Shown one piece after another: positions 34,624 through 42,702 of a stretch of 42,878 nucleotides of DNA (its first letter is position 1; each line of letters starts with the position of its first letter). Position numbers and translations under genes: made by a program. Origin of the DNA: Bacteroidales bacterium UBA3297. Its GTDB lineage: Bacteria; Bacteroidota; Bacteroidia; Bacteroidales; Paludibacteraceae. The notes beneath the pieces were generated by a model. It had not been told where the DNA came from and searched no databases. It saw only the letters and a program-made list of their open reading frames with translations. The stretch is from the NCBI GenBank assembly GCA_002362105.1, contig DETD01000032.1, forward strand, positions 1-42,878, read 5' to 3'.

Positions 34624-37600
34624 ATGAAAAACAACAGATTTATGGGCTTGTTGTTAGGGGTTTCTTTTGCTCTGACAACAAATGCCGCGGTACACATTAA
34701 CGAATTAATGGTGAGGAATTCCTCTGCCGTTTTGAGCGATGAGCTAAATTTTGACGGTTGGGTTGAAATCTACAATTCAGGAGACGAGGAGGTCGATTTG
34801 TCGAATTGCTATTTTTCTGACACCGACGACGACCACTTCCTATGGAAGAACCAAGACGAAACAGTGCTTGGCCCTAAGCAGTATGCGGTTTTCTTCTTCG
34901 ACGAGCTGAACGAGTACAACCATGCCAGTTTCAAACTCGACTGCGATGGCGGTGTCCTCATCCTTTCCGATGAAAAAGGAAACGAGCTAGACCGAATGAC
35001 CTACCCGAAGACGTTCAGGAACACTTCGTACGGTAGAACAGTCGACGGCGGTGAGGTGCTGGGACACCTCCTTACGTCCTCTATGGGCCAGAGTAACATT
35101 GGCGTTGTGGTGAACGCTCAGACGAAGGCGCCTGTTTTCAGTTTGTCGGGCGGATTTTACAACAGTGGGGTTAGTGTTGCAATTTCTGCCCCTAATCCGG
35201 CTGCCTCTATTTACTACACAACCGACGGTAGTGAGCCGAAACCCGTTCCTGAAGCCTTATACACTGGTCCTGTAAGTATTAGTACTACCGCTGTGCTCCG
35301 TGCTATTGCGGTGGTCGACGGTGAAGTCAGCAGCGATATCACCACTTCGAGCTATTTTGTCGACAATACCATTCCGGCCTCTACCAAGGTGGTGTCGCTT
35401 GCAACCGACGACGAGTTCCTTTTTGGCGACGAACTGGGTGCTTTGGCGGTAGGTGTAAACGGTAGCGAGGTGCCTACCTATTGTAGCGCGAAGGAACGCA
35501 GGGCTAATTATATGAACGACTGGGACCGCCCTTGCAACATCGAAATTTTCGATGAGGGGAAGGTGCAGCGCATCAGCCAGGAGGTGAAGGTGGGCGCTTT
35601 TGGTGCCTGCTCGCGGACGAAGGGGGTCAAGTCTATCAAAGTGAAGGCCAACAAGGTTTACGGTAACAACAAGTTCGACTACTCGATTTTCAACGAAAAG
35701 CCTAACCTGAAATGGAAGAGCTTTGTGCTCCGCAATTCGGGTAACGACTTCGGTCGTATGCTTTTCCGCGACGGTTACCTACAGACCCTGGTTGCTTCTA
35801 GCATGGATATCGACCACCAGGCTTACGAGCCTGCTGTTGTTTTTGTCAACGGCGAGTATTATGGTATGATGGGGATCAGGGAGCGTTCGGGTAAAGACTT
35901 TGTCTATTCAAACTATGGTCTAGACGACGAGTTCTGCATCGAGGAGAAGCCCGACAAGGTGGTCGAGTGCGAGGCCTACCAAGAGGTGCTCGACATTGCT
36001 AACAATGCGTCTGCTACCTTCGAAGATATCGACAAGATTATCGATGTTGACGAAATGCTGAACTACTTCACCACCGAAATCTATTACTGCAACGAAGACT
36101 GGTCTGCCGGTAACATTAAGGCCTGGAAACGCCTGAAAGACGGTAAGTGGAGGTGGATTCTCTACGACACCGATTTCTCGACTTCGCTGTATGGCAACTA
36201 CCTGACAACAGACGGATTCACCTATGCTAAAAAGTGCTCGTTCTTCCCGTTGCTGATGAACCATCCCGACGTTAAGAAACGCTTGATAAACAAGTTTACC
36301 GTTCATGCGGGTACTACTTTTGCCGAAGACCATGTGTCGGCTGTGCTGGACAGTATGATTGGACTTGTGCACGACGAGGCAGATTTCTATATGGACTACC
36401 TTAAAAGCATAAAGAAAAACGAGGCCGACTCGTGGAGAAACGAGTGTGAAAAGGTAAGGAACTTTATTACTGCGCGTCCCGACTACCTCTTCTACGATGT
36501 TTCGAAAAACCTGAAGATAGGCGACCCTGCCCCTATCCGCTTCTGCTCCGATACCAAAGGGGCCAGCTACGAACTGAACGGTTTGGATATGGTTAACAGG
36601 AGCGATTTCCGCAGCTACTACTTTGTTGGCCAGCCGCTCGATGTTAAGGCTGTCGCTCCCGATGGTTTCCGCTTTAAGAATTGGGAGGTCTGCAAGGAGA
36701 AGTACGTCCTTCCGTTCGAGTCTGAATGGAAATACCTTTATCAGAAGTCCGATGTCGATCCGAACTGGAAAACGGTTGGCTTCGACGACAGCGAATGGAA
36801 ATCGGGGGCCGCTCCACTTGGCTCAAACGTCTCTTACTTTATGCAAACCAAAATCAGCACAAGGGGAACCCTAAACACCACTTCCTATCTTCGCAACACT
36901 TTCAACATTGACGATCTGGCTCAGGCTGGCGACCTACTATGCACCGCAAAGATGAACGACGGCGTTGTTATCTATGTTAACGGTCACGAAGTCTACCGCT
37001 TCAACATTCCTTCTGACGTTCCACTTTCCGACACCGTGAATGCGGAATTTGAGATGGACTCTTACGCTACCCGCCAATTTTCAATCAACAAGGAATTTCT
37101 TGTTCAGGGTACGAATGTGGTTGCAGTAGAGCTTCACTGCGCGAAAAAGTCAAACACAATAGTGTTCGACATGTCTGTTCAAGACAGCAAAAACGCATTA
37201 GCAGTTGTGGACAACTCGCTCCAACAGAACTATTCTACCGTTTTCAACGATTCGCTGACACTTAAGGCTGTTTTTGAGGAAGACCCAACCTGGTCGCCTG
37301 ACAATTTAAAACTATACCTCAATGAAATTTGTGTTGCCAACAAGCAGTATGTCGACGACTATAGGGAGGATGACGACTGGATAGAGATCTACAACGACGG
37401 AACATCGCCTGTCGATTTGGGCGGTATGTTCATTTCCGACAAACGGACCAATCTGACCCGTTACCAGATACCTACTGGTTACGAAGAAGAAACCACTGTG
37501 CCGGCAAAAGGTTACCTAATCCTTTGGGCTGACGCCGATTCTTCCAGCCAAGGCATTCTGCATACCAACTTCCAGCTGACTACGAAAAAAGGCCAGACCG

Positions 37601-38040
37601 TCACTTTGTCGAGAATGGTGAACGGTGAACTTTCGGTAATCGACTCTATCCGCTACGAGGTACACACCAGTGGCAATTCTTACTCAAGGTTCTCGTACGA
37701 GGGTGATGGCGCATGGGCGCTTACCAGCAGACCAACGTTTGCGTTGCGTAACGTATTCGCTCCTGCCCACTCTGCTACTCTGGATGGTTTGGAACTGGTG
37801 CAGGAAACTGGGGTTGACGTTCGCGTTTATCCGAACCCTGTAGACGATTATCTCTGGTTTGCTTTGGGCAGCGACGATCGTGCTACCGTCTCTATTATCG
37901 ACTACACAGGTCTGCTGTTGAAACGCGACGTCGTCGAAAATGGAGGCAGCATCTATGTGGGTGGTCTGAAGCCTAGTGTCTACATTGTACGCATTCAGTC
38001 GGGCAGCAGAACCCTCTCTGCCAAGTTTGTGAAACGGTAA
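34624..38040 (+). CDS. Secreted CotH-kinase / lamin-tail-domain T9SS protein, 1138 aa
   Basis: Domains in order: signal peptide (1-22); lamin-tail domain (about 23-150, NELMVRNSSAVLSDELNFDGWVEIYNSG is its start); a chitobiase-C-like domain (about 175-245, IYYTTDGSEP); a CotH-type kinase domain (about 255-640, with FVLRNSGNDFGRMLFRDGYLQ and ILYDTDFSTS near 514); a jelly-roll-like domain (about 700-860, VVIYVNGHEVYRF); a second lamin-tail domain (about 896-1010, DDDWIEIYNDG); and a T9SS type A sorting domain (1067-1138, VRVYPNPVDDY). CotH kinases phosphorylate secreted proteins in spore formers. Its role here is unknown, but the protein should reach the cell surface. A -7-like element TATTTTTG is at 34579-34586, and a strong terminator follows. 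Confidence 0.92.
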   Translation: MKNNRFMGLLLGVSFALTTNAAVHINELMVRNSSAVLSDELNFDGWVEIYNSGDEEVDLSNCYFSDTDDDHFLWKNQDETVLGPKQYAVFFFDELNEYNHASFKLDCDGGVLILSDEKGNELDRMTYPKTFRNTSYGRTVDGGEVLGHLLTSSMGQSNIGVVVNAQTKAPVFSLSGGFYNSGVSVAISAPNPAASIYYTTDGSEPKPVPEALYTGPVSISTTAVLRAIAVVDGEVSSDITTSSYFVDNTIPASTKVVSLATDDEFLFGDELGALAVGVNGSEVPTYCSAKERRANYMNDWDRPCNIEIFDEGKVQRISQEVKVGAFGACSRTKGVKSIKVKANKVYGNNKFDYSIFNEKPNLKWKSFVLRNSGNDFGRMLFRDGYLQTLVASSMDIDHQAYEPAVVFVNGEYYGMMGIRERSGKDFVYSNYGLDDEFCIEEKPDKVVECEAYQEVLDIANNASATFEDIDKIIDVDEMLNYFTTEIYYCNEDWSAGNIKAWKRLKDGKWRWILYDTDFSTSLYGNYLTTDGFTYAKKCSFFPLLMNHPDVKKRLINKFTVHAGTTFAEDHVSAVLDSMIGLVHDEADFYMDYLKSIKKNEADSWRNECEKVRNFITARPDYLFYDVSKNLKIGDPAPIRFCSDTKGASYELNGLDMVNRSDFRSYYFVGQPLDVKAVAPDGFRFKNWEVCKEKYVLPFESEWKYLYQKSDVDPNWKTVGFDDSEWKSGAAPLGSNVSYFMQTKISTRGTLNTTSYLRNTFNIDDLAQAGDLLCTAKMNDGVVIYVNGHEVYRFNIPSDVPLSDTVNAEFEMDSYATRQFSINKEFLVQGTNVVAVELHCAKKSNTIVFDMSVQDSKNALAVVDNSLQQNYSTVFNDSLTLKAVFEEDPTWSPDNLKLYLNEICVANKQYVDDYREDDDWIEIYNDGTSPVDLGGMFISDKRTNLTRYQIPTGYEEETTVPAKGYLILWADADSSSQGILHTNFQLTTKKGQTVTLSRMVNGELSVIDSIRYEVHTSGNSYSRFSYEGDGAWALTSRPTFALRNVFAPAHSATLDGLELVQETGVDVRVYPNPVDDYLWFALGSDDRATVSIIDYTGLLLKRDVVENGGSIYVGGLKPSVYIVRIQSGSRTLSAKFVKR

Positions 38041-38063
38041 TAACTGAAAAATAGAACCGATAA

Positions 38064-38100
38064 GAAAGTCTCCGGGTCCGTTGCCCGGAGATTTTCTTTT
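38064..38100 (+). terminator. Strong terminator after the CotH gene
   Basis: GAAAGTCTCCGGG (38064-38076) pairs with CCCGGAGATTTTC (38084-38096), one G-T pair, loop TCCGTTG, then TTTT. Confidence 0.88.
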
Positions 38101-38127
38101 GTTATAGTATGGTTTACCCTAACTTTG
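38099..38127 (+). promoter_or_regulatory. Promoter of the FKBP_N-like gene
   Basis: TTG (38099-38101), 18 bases, TAACTTTG (38120-38127). The start would be near 38134, giving a short leader of about 17 bases. Confidence 0.5.
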
Positions 38128-38150
38128 TACATAAAATGTTTTAGTACAGA

Positions 38151-38654
38151 ATGGACTTGAGGCTTAGAATGGTCACGCTGTTTGTCGGTGTGTTTTTTTC
38201 TTGTAATACGGTGGCGCAAGAGTTGAAGACTTTTGGCGACTCTGTCGCGTATGCTTTCGGTTGTTCGTCTGCGTTTGGTTTGTCCTTCGACAAGAAGTTC
38301 GACAAGTTCGTTTGTAGCGGTTTCGAGTGCGGGCTGGCAATCTATGATTCTAGTTACGAAAAGGAAGCCGGAAATGGGAATGACTGTTTCAGTATAGATG
38401 AAGCTAAACAGATACTAATGAGAACACAGTCTGTAGCTGACTCTGTAGCCTACGAGGCTGACGGGGTGGTAATGGGTTTTCAGGGTGCCACTGATTTGTA
38501 CAATCTATGGCAGGAAGCCGGGAAAATGGATCCACTAAATTTAAAGTTATATTTTCTAGGATTTAAACAGCGTCGTAGCAAGCGCATGCTACTGACACAA
38601 CAACAAATTGAAATACTTATAGATACGTTGGTCGAAGAGGTCGATTCCGATTAG
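38151..38654 (+). CDS. Exported protein resembling the FKBP N-terminal domain, 167 aa
   Basis: A signal peptide (about residues 1-22, ending TVAQ) is followed by a helical domain that reads like the dimerisation domain (FKBP_N) of Mip/FkpA-type peptidyl-prolyl isomerases. Its 'DSVAYAFG' block starts the mature protein, 'GFECGLAIYD' follows, and a second 'DSVAYEADGVVMGFQG' block comes later. The catalytic FKBP domain is absent, so it cannot be an isomerase by itself. It may be a stand-alone chaperone or dimer domain in the periplasm. The assignment rests on pattern only. Confidence 0.6.
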   Translation: MDLRLRMVTLFVGVFFSCNTVAQELKTFGDSVAYAFGCSSAFGLSFDKKFDKFVCSGFECGLAIYDSSYEKEAGNGNDCFSIDEAKQILMRTQSVADSVAYEADGVVMGFQGATDLYNLWQEAGKMDPLNLKLYFLGFKQRRSKRMLLTQQQIEILIDTLVEEVDSD

Positions 38655-38746
38655 CATCCTTTCCCGCATCTGTTCTTGAAAAGTGCCGGAAATGCTGGAA
38701 TTTCCGTAATTTAGTGTGTTTTTTAGTACATCTATCTTAGTTGCTT

Positions 38747-39388
38747 ATGTCAAAAAAGAAATCGTTCCGTGTTGATGTGGTACTTCTGGTCCTGTTTTTC
38801 TTTATGGCCATTGTTATGTGTAACCGTAGGGTAACCAATAGCGCAATGGGCAAGTGTTACGACGAAGTCGGACTTATTCCACATAACAAGGTCGGATTGT
38901 TGCTGGGTACTGCCCCAAGGTTGGGGAACGGTTGTAGGAATGCCTATTTCGATTACCGGATTGAAGCGACGGTCAACCTGTATAAAGCAGGGAAAATAGA
39001 TTATGTTTTGATAAGTGGTGATAACAGGAAACAAGATTACAACGAACCAGAGGAAATGCGCAATGCGTTGGTGGCTGGGGGAATACCCAGTGAAAAAATC
39101 GTTTTAGACTATGCCGGTTTCCGTACGCTCGACTCTGTTGTGAGGGCGGACAAGGTGTTCGGACAAAAATCCTTTACCATTATTTCCCAAAAATTCCACA
39201 ACGAGCGCGCCCTCTATCTGGCCGAATATTTCGGCATCGATGCTATTGCTTTGAATGCGAAAGATGTTTCCGCTTTTTGGGGATTTAAAACCAAATGCCG
39301 CGAAGTGTTGGCCCGTGTAAAGCTTTTTATCGACTTACAAATAGGGAAACAGCCTAAGTTTTTAGGTGAGAAAGTTGAGATTCAGTAA
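38747..39388 (+). CDS. SanA/YdcF (DUF218)-family membrane protein, 213 aa
   Basis: The ATG at 38747 opens MSKKKSF and one membrane segment (about residues 10-25). The rest is a DUF218 domain as in SanA, ElyC and YdcF, with VGLLLGTAPRLGNG and YVLISGDNRKQDYNEP. Further matches are MRNALVAGGIPSEKIVLDYAGFRTLDSV and IISQKFHNERALYLAEYFGIDAIAL. SanA-type proteins affect envelope permeability and vancomycin resistance in E. coli; the biochemical role is not settled. The domain should face the periplasm. A TTG two codons earlier is less likely as start. Confidence 0.9.
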   Translation: MSKKKSFRVDVVLLVLFFFMAIVMCNRRVTNSAMGKCYDEVGLIPHNKVGLLLGTAPRLGNGCRNAYFDYRIEATVNLYKAGKIDYVLISGDNRKQDYNEPEEMRNALVAGGIPSEKIVLDYAGFRTLDSVVRADKVFGQKSFTIISQKFHNERALYLAEYFGIDAIALNAKDVSAFWGFKTKCREVLARVKLFIDLQIGKQPKFLGEKVEIQ

Positions 39389-39421
39389 TTTAAGCGCTAT
39401 TTTGTTGCACATATCTGTTTT

Positions 39422-40348
39422 TTACAGCCTTATGCCGTATTTTACAATTCCGTCGTTGAGCATTCCCTGGGGCATGAATTTTTTCAGGGTGTCGGTTATG
39501 GTGTTGAGCATTTGCTGGCGGATGTAGTCGGCCTTTATATAGAGCGATATGCGGCGCTGCGAGTGGTAGTCTCCTTCGATTCGACGGATGCGCTTCCGTT
39601 GCTCGTCGGTCAGGAAACTCAAATGCATTTCTGGTATGATGGTGTAACCGCCGTTTTCGTCGACTATGCGGATGAGGGTCTCTATGGTGCCGGCCTCGTA
39701 GATGTGGTGGCCTTTGCTGCGGGCTTTGCAGAAACTGAATGCGCTCTCGCGCAGACATTGTGCGTCTTTCATGATCCACATCGATTCGTGCTCTAAGTCT
39801 TGCGGATTGAATACGGGCAGTTTCCGCCAACACGACTCTGATAGGTACACAAAAAACGGTTCGGTGTAGAGGGGTATTTCCAACAGGCCTTCTTGGGTGT
39901 TGCCAGATATGGAGATGCCCGCGTCGATGCTCCCGTGAAGCAGCGATTCCTGCATGTGGGTGCTCTTTAATTCGACAATCGACAAATCGACGGTCGGATA
40001 GCTGTCGCGGTAGATTTTGATGAATTTCGGTAACAGGTAGGGGGCGATTGTCGGACCGACCGATATGGAGAATGTTCCGCTAATGGCACCTTTGTCTTCC
40101 GATATAATCTCGCCAATCCGCCCATATTCCATCAAGACACGCTCGGCCTGGTCGATGATTTTCCTACCGATGGTGGTCGGAGTCACCGACTTGTTGGTCC
40201 GCTCAAAAATTTTAATGTCCAGCTCTTCTTCCAGCTTCACCAGCATGGCGCTTAGTGTGGGTTGGGAGACGTTGCACGACTCGGCCGCTTTCGCAAAGTT
40301 GCGGAAGCGGTCGAGGGCCATTACATATTTTAGTTGCTGTATGTTCAT
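39422..40348 (-). CDS. oxyR: OxyR, LysR-family hydrogen-peroxide regulator, 308 aa
   Basis: A LysR-type regulator with an N-terminal winged HTH (residues 1-60, FRNFAKAAESCNVSQPTLSAMLVKLE) and a substrate-type sensor domain. The peroxide-sensing pair is present: CLRESAFSFC has Cys198 and Cys207, the same spacing as Cys199 and Cys208 of E. coli OxyR. Oxidation to a disulfide would switch it to activator. Its ATG at 40348 overlaps the stop of the upstream membrane Fe-S protein (ATGA), so it is the last gene of the redox operon. The length is typical. A longer in-frame reading exists upstream but overlaps the neighbour. Confidence 0.95.
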   Translation of the reverse strand: MNIQQLKYVMALDRFRNFAKAAESCNVSQPTLSAMLVKLEEELDIKIFERTNKSVTPTTIGRKIIDQAERVLMEYGRIGEIISEDKGAISGTFSISVGPTIAPYLLPKFIKIYRDSYPTVDLSIVELKSTHMQESLLHGSIDAGISISGNTQEGLLEIPLYTEPFFVYLSESCWRKLPVFNPQDLEHESMWIMKDAQCLRESAFSFCKARSKGHHIYEAGTIETLIRIVDENGGYTIIPEMHLSFLTDEQRKRIRRIEGDYHSQRRISLYIKADYIRQQMLNTITDTLKKFMPQGMLNDGIVKYGIRL

Positions 40349-40929
40349 TTTTTGCCAGCTTTTAGTTTGCTGATTTGCTGTGTCATGTTCCCCATTGGGC
40401 AGAATACGCACCACGTGCGCGGACGGTATACAATGGTCAGTATTACACCTACTATCAGCGATGTGAGCATTATGCCGTAGAGCCCGAAGGCAAACTGCGC
40501 CTTCCAGGGGGTTATTTCTGTTCGGTAGGCCCAGTGCCATGGCACGTCGAAACTCCACATTAGGTGGATGGTCTCGTGCAGTGTTTCTATGCCTTTGGCC
40601 ACTTCTACGGTCAGCCATACCATTTGAACAAAGAAGAACAGGAAGAAGACCAGAAATCCGTGGCGGAAGTATTTCGACGACAGCCAGCGCGGTGCCAGAC
40701 GACCCTTCGACCAACCCAGACTATTCCCTATTTTTAGGAACAGTTGGCCTCGGCCACAATAGTGGTTGCAGTACTGCTTCCCTCCTCCAAAGATAGCGAT
40801 TAGCAGCGGTATTAAAAAGCAGATGACTCCAAACCACGCAAATACAATGTTGAAGAAGCCTAGCGCGAAATAGGTGGCTGACACTACCCACATGTAGTCG
40901 CTCCATTTTTTTTCTTTTTTACTTGACAT
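40345..40929 (-). CDS. NapH/Fer4_5-like membrane iron-sulfur protein, 194 aa
   Basis: About four hydrophobic segments alternate with two short Cys motifs, YCNHYCGRGQLF (Cys54, Cys58) and WCVFCPMG (Cys174, Cys177), as in the NapH/Fer4_5 group of membrane proteins that relay electrons between quinones and soluble ferredoxins. This version is short and lacks the usual two complete 4Cys clusters, so it may hold one cluster shared between both ends. It overlaps the ferredoxin gene by 11 bases and oxyR by four, so it is part of one operon. Its likely role is electron transfer between the membrane and the small ferredoxin next door. Confidence 0.82.
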   Translation of the reverse strand: MSSKKEKKWSDYMWVVSATYFALGFFNIVFAWFGVICFLIPLLIAIFGGGKQYCNHYCGRGQLFLKIGNSLGWSKGRLAPRWLSSKYFRHGFLVFFLFFFVQMVWLTVEVAKGIETLHETIHLMWSFDVPWHWAYRTEITPWKAQFAFGLYGIMLTSLIVGVILTIVYRPRTWCVFCPMGNMTQQISKLKAGKK

Positions 40930-41131
40930 ATTCCTTGTTCTCTACTTTGTGTATAACTCCGGCCGGACAGTTCTTTCCGCAAATGCCACAGCCTACGCAC
41001 TCCTCTTCGTTTATTACGGCATAGCACCCCTTATAGATGCTGATGGCCGATTTCGGACATACCTTTACGCAGACTCCGCAGGCGACGCAGCGGTCTTTCT
41101 CGTTTTCTGCCTTGTATTTATATTTTGCCAT
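40919..41131 (-). CDS. 2[4Fe-4S] ferredoxin, 70 aa
   Basis: Two complete cluster motifs are seen: CVACGVCVKVCP (Cys15, 18, 21, 25) and CVGCGICGKNCP (Cys45, 48, 51, 55). The protein is a small low-potential electron carrier in the cytoplasm. It overlaps both neighbours (14 bases with the gene upstream, 11 with the one downstream), which indicates translation coupling. Its partner is probably the membrane Fe-S protein. Confidence 0.95.
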   Translation of the reverse strand: MAKYKYKAENEKDRCVACGVCVKVCPKSAISIYKGCYAVINEEECVGCGICGKNCPAGVIHKVENKEYVK

Positions 41132-41528
41132 TGGCCACCCCCTCTTGCTCGATGATTTCTTCTAAAAACTCTGCGGCATCTGATACGCAGAGTGGACATT
41201 CGCGAAGCACTTTCCCGGTTTCGGCGCCTTTCAGTAGGCGGCATTGGGTAGCCCCGTTGCGCGCTTTGAATTTTTCCATTATCTGCCGCATATAGCGAAC
41301 CGACTTGCCTTTGTCTTTTAAAATGAGCCCCAGTGCCAGTCCGGCCCCAACTATGGCGCCGCAGGTTCCTTCCATGTTACCCATGCTGGCGGCGAAACTG
41401 TTGCCTGCCTCTTTCAGGGTGTCAGCGTCCAGTCCTGTAAAGTCGCTGTAGGTGCAGGCCACGGCTTGTGCGCAGTTGTGGGTGCCCTGCCGTTTCAAAT
41501 CTGCGGCTTTCTCTTTTCTTGTATCCAT
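41118..41528 (-). CDS. C_GCAxxG_C_C family protein, 136 aa
   Basis: The family is named after its conserved Cys pattern, seen here as HNCAQAV, GTCGAIVGAGLALG and later CRLL and CPLC. It is common in anaerobes next to ferredoxins and redox proteins. Its reaction is not known, but the four Cys suggest metal or cluster binding or redox activity. The protein is soluble. It is separated by 18 bases from the thioredoxin gene and overlaps the ferredoxin gene by 14 bases. Confidence 0.9.
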   Translation of the reverse strand: MDTRKEKAADLKRQGTHNCAQAVACTYSDFTGLDADTLKEAGNSFAASMGNMEGTCGAIVGAGLALGLILKDKGKSVRYMRQIMEKFKARNGATQCRLLKGAETGKVLRECPLCVSDAAEFLEEIIEQEGVANGKI

Positions 41529-41546
41529 ATCCCGTCCTCCATTTTT

Positions 41547-41843
41547 TTACTGGTACTTTTCAATTAAAGCTTTAAGGGCGCTGAGGCTGGCTGTACCGCT
41601 CTGGCGCCATACAACTTCCCCTTTTCTGAAAAGCATTAGGGTAGGCACCGACTGTATACGGTAGAAGTCAGAGAGACTTTCGTTCTTTTCCACGTCTAGT
41701 TTAATGATGCGGATGCTGTCTCCCATCTCTTCTTTCAACTGTTCGAGTACGGGGTGCATCATTTTGCAGGGTCCGCACCAGGTTGCAAAGAAGTCGACCA
41801 AAGTTAGTTGTTCGCTGTTGATGATGTTGTTAAAGTTTTCCAT
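41547..41843 (-). CDS. trxA: Thioredoxin, 98 aa
   Basis: A short thioredoxin with the active site WCGPC (Cys23, Cys26) and the cis-proline segment SVPTLMLF. It reduces disulfides in the cytoplasm and supports peroxide-scavenging peroxiredoxins. It is the first gene of the operon that ends with oxyR, and its upstream region has a promoter (41872-41902) and an OxyR-like site (41911-41947). The genome probably has other thioredoxins, so the symbol marks the family. Confidence 0.93.
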   Translation of the reverse strand: MENFNNIINSEQLTLVDFFATWCGPCKMMHPVLEQLKEEMGDSIRIIKLDVEKNESLSDFYRIQSVPTLMLFRKGEVVWRQSGTASLSALKALIEKYQ

Positions 41844-41871
41844 ACGCTTTGTTTTTTTGTTTTTACTTGTG

Positions 41872-41902
41872 CAAAGATTCCCCTTTTTTTATAGACTGAC
41901 AA
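41872..41902 (-). promoter_or_regulatory. Promoter of the redox operon
   Basis: Minus strand: TTG (41900-41902), 20 bases, AATCTTTG (41872-41879). The -7 element differs at its first base from TAnnTTTG, as often in promoters that need an activator. The start would be near 41865, leader about 22 bases. Confidence 0.55.
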
Positions 41903-41910
41903 CTGAAAAC

Positions 41911-41947
41911 ATCTATTCTATAATAGACATAGTCTATCATAATAGAT
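41911..41947. promoter_or_regulatory. OxyR-type operator with ATAG/CTAT half-sites
   Basis: The segment holds ATCTAT (41911-41916), ATAGAC-N3-GTCTAT (41923-41937) and ATAGAT (41942-41947), repeats of the ATAG/CTAT element of known OxyR sites. Its centre lies about 65 bases upstream of the predicted start, just beyond the -33 TTG, a usual place for an activator. Confidence 0.6.
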
Positions 41948-42146
41948 ATGGAAACATCGACCCCGTTATGGTTTTCAGGTATTCAGATAGATGAACTCGT
42001 CGTTTTGCGAGGTTTCTTTGAAAGCGGGAACCGGCAAGCAGTTTAGGTTGGAAGTGGATAGTTCTGCCGTGCCCGGTTATGAAGATACCGTCTTACAGAC
42101 GGGTGTTTGCTGTTGTTTTCAGGTTCTGAAGGTGGGTGTTGTAACC

Positions 42147-42452
42147 TTATAGAGCCTCTATTTCCGATATTGTAAGTCCTGTTACGGTCGATATGATAGC
42201 TGAATCCACACCGCATTCTTTCATCCTGCGGGCGTTCTCAATTTTTTCTTTTTTCACACCTTTCTCCAAGCCGATGGCCTCGCCCTCAGCACGACCTTCA
42301 GCGCGTCCCTCTGCACGTCCTTCAGCAAAGCCTTCGTCATGACCATTCCGTTTGGCCGTATCGAGACAGTTGTTCAAGTCCCACAGGTTCTTAAGGCTTT
42401 CCTCGTAAATCGAGCGCTCGTCGGAGTTGTATGAGGCGATGGGTATACACAT
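42147..42452 (-). CDS. Domain-deleted Rpn protein, C-terminal part only, 101 aa
   Basis: This copy shares the start MCIP and about 55 bp of upstream sequence with the intact Rpn gene (6447-7379). It then jumps in frame to the C-terminal tail (IASYNSDERSIYEESLKNL ... ISEIEAL). Residues 5-217 of the intact protein are missing, exactly the nuclease part with all catalytic residues. The frame stays open and there is one extra AEGR unit (four instead of three). The promoter is degraded: the -7 is TTAATTTG and the spacing to TTG is shortened. It may be a dead copy, or a small protein like the short C-terminal Rpn forms that inhibit full-length Rpn. Confidence 0.75.
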   Translation of the reverse strand: MCIPIASYNSDERSIYEESLKNLWDLNNCLDTAKRNGHDEGFAEGRAEGRAEGRAEGEAIGLEKGVKKEKIENARRMKECGVDSAIISTVTGLTISEIEAL

Positions 42453-42499
42453 AGGCCGAATGATTTAGTGTTTTGCAAATTAAGCGGTAACAATGCAAC

Positions 42500-42637
42500 C
42501 GGGTAGTGGAGCCCGTTCTGCAGTGCGTCGGCCACGTCCAGCGCTTGCGGTGCCTCGTCCGGGGTCTCGTCCCATGCGTGGCACGGCCGTGGCAGCAGCG
42601 TCAGGCAGAACACTATGTATATCAGTAGGTGTCTCAT
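42500..42637 (-). pseudogene. Broken signal-peptide gene, first 46 codons
   Basis: From the ATG at 42637 a good signal peptide (MRHLLIYIVFCLTLLPRPCHA) leads into DETPDEAPQALDVADALQNG. At about 42500 the sequence changes into the upstream flank of the truncated Rpn gene, and the frame continues only as out-of-frame reading of that gene. An exported protein seems to have lost its body when the Rpn sequence came to lie here. The family is unknown. Confidence 0.5.
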
Positions 42638-42702
42638 ATCGAATCTTTCATTTTTTTATCGTTGTTTATACCGCAGTTGGTCACTTTCAGCCCACAGTGC
42701 CG

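Noticed and set aside
41991..42152. A 53-codon plus-strand frame starting MNSSFCEVSLK
   Set aside because: It overlaps the end of the truncated Rpn gene, has no good promoter or ribosome site, and resembles no family; at most a gene fragment.
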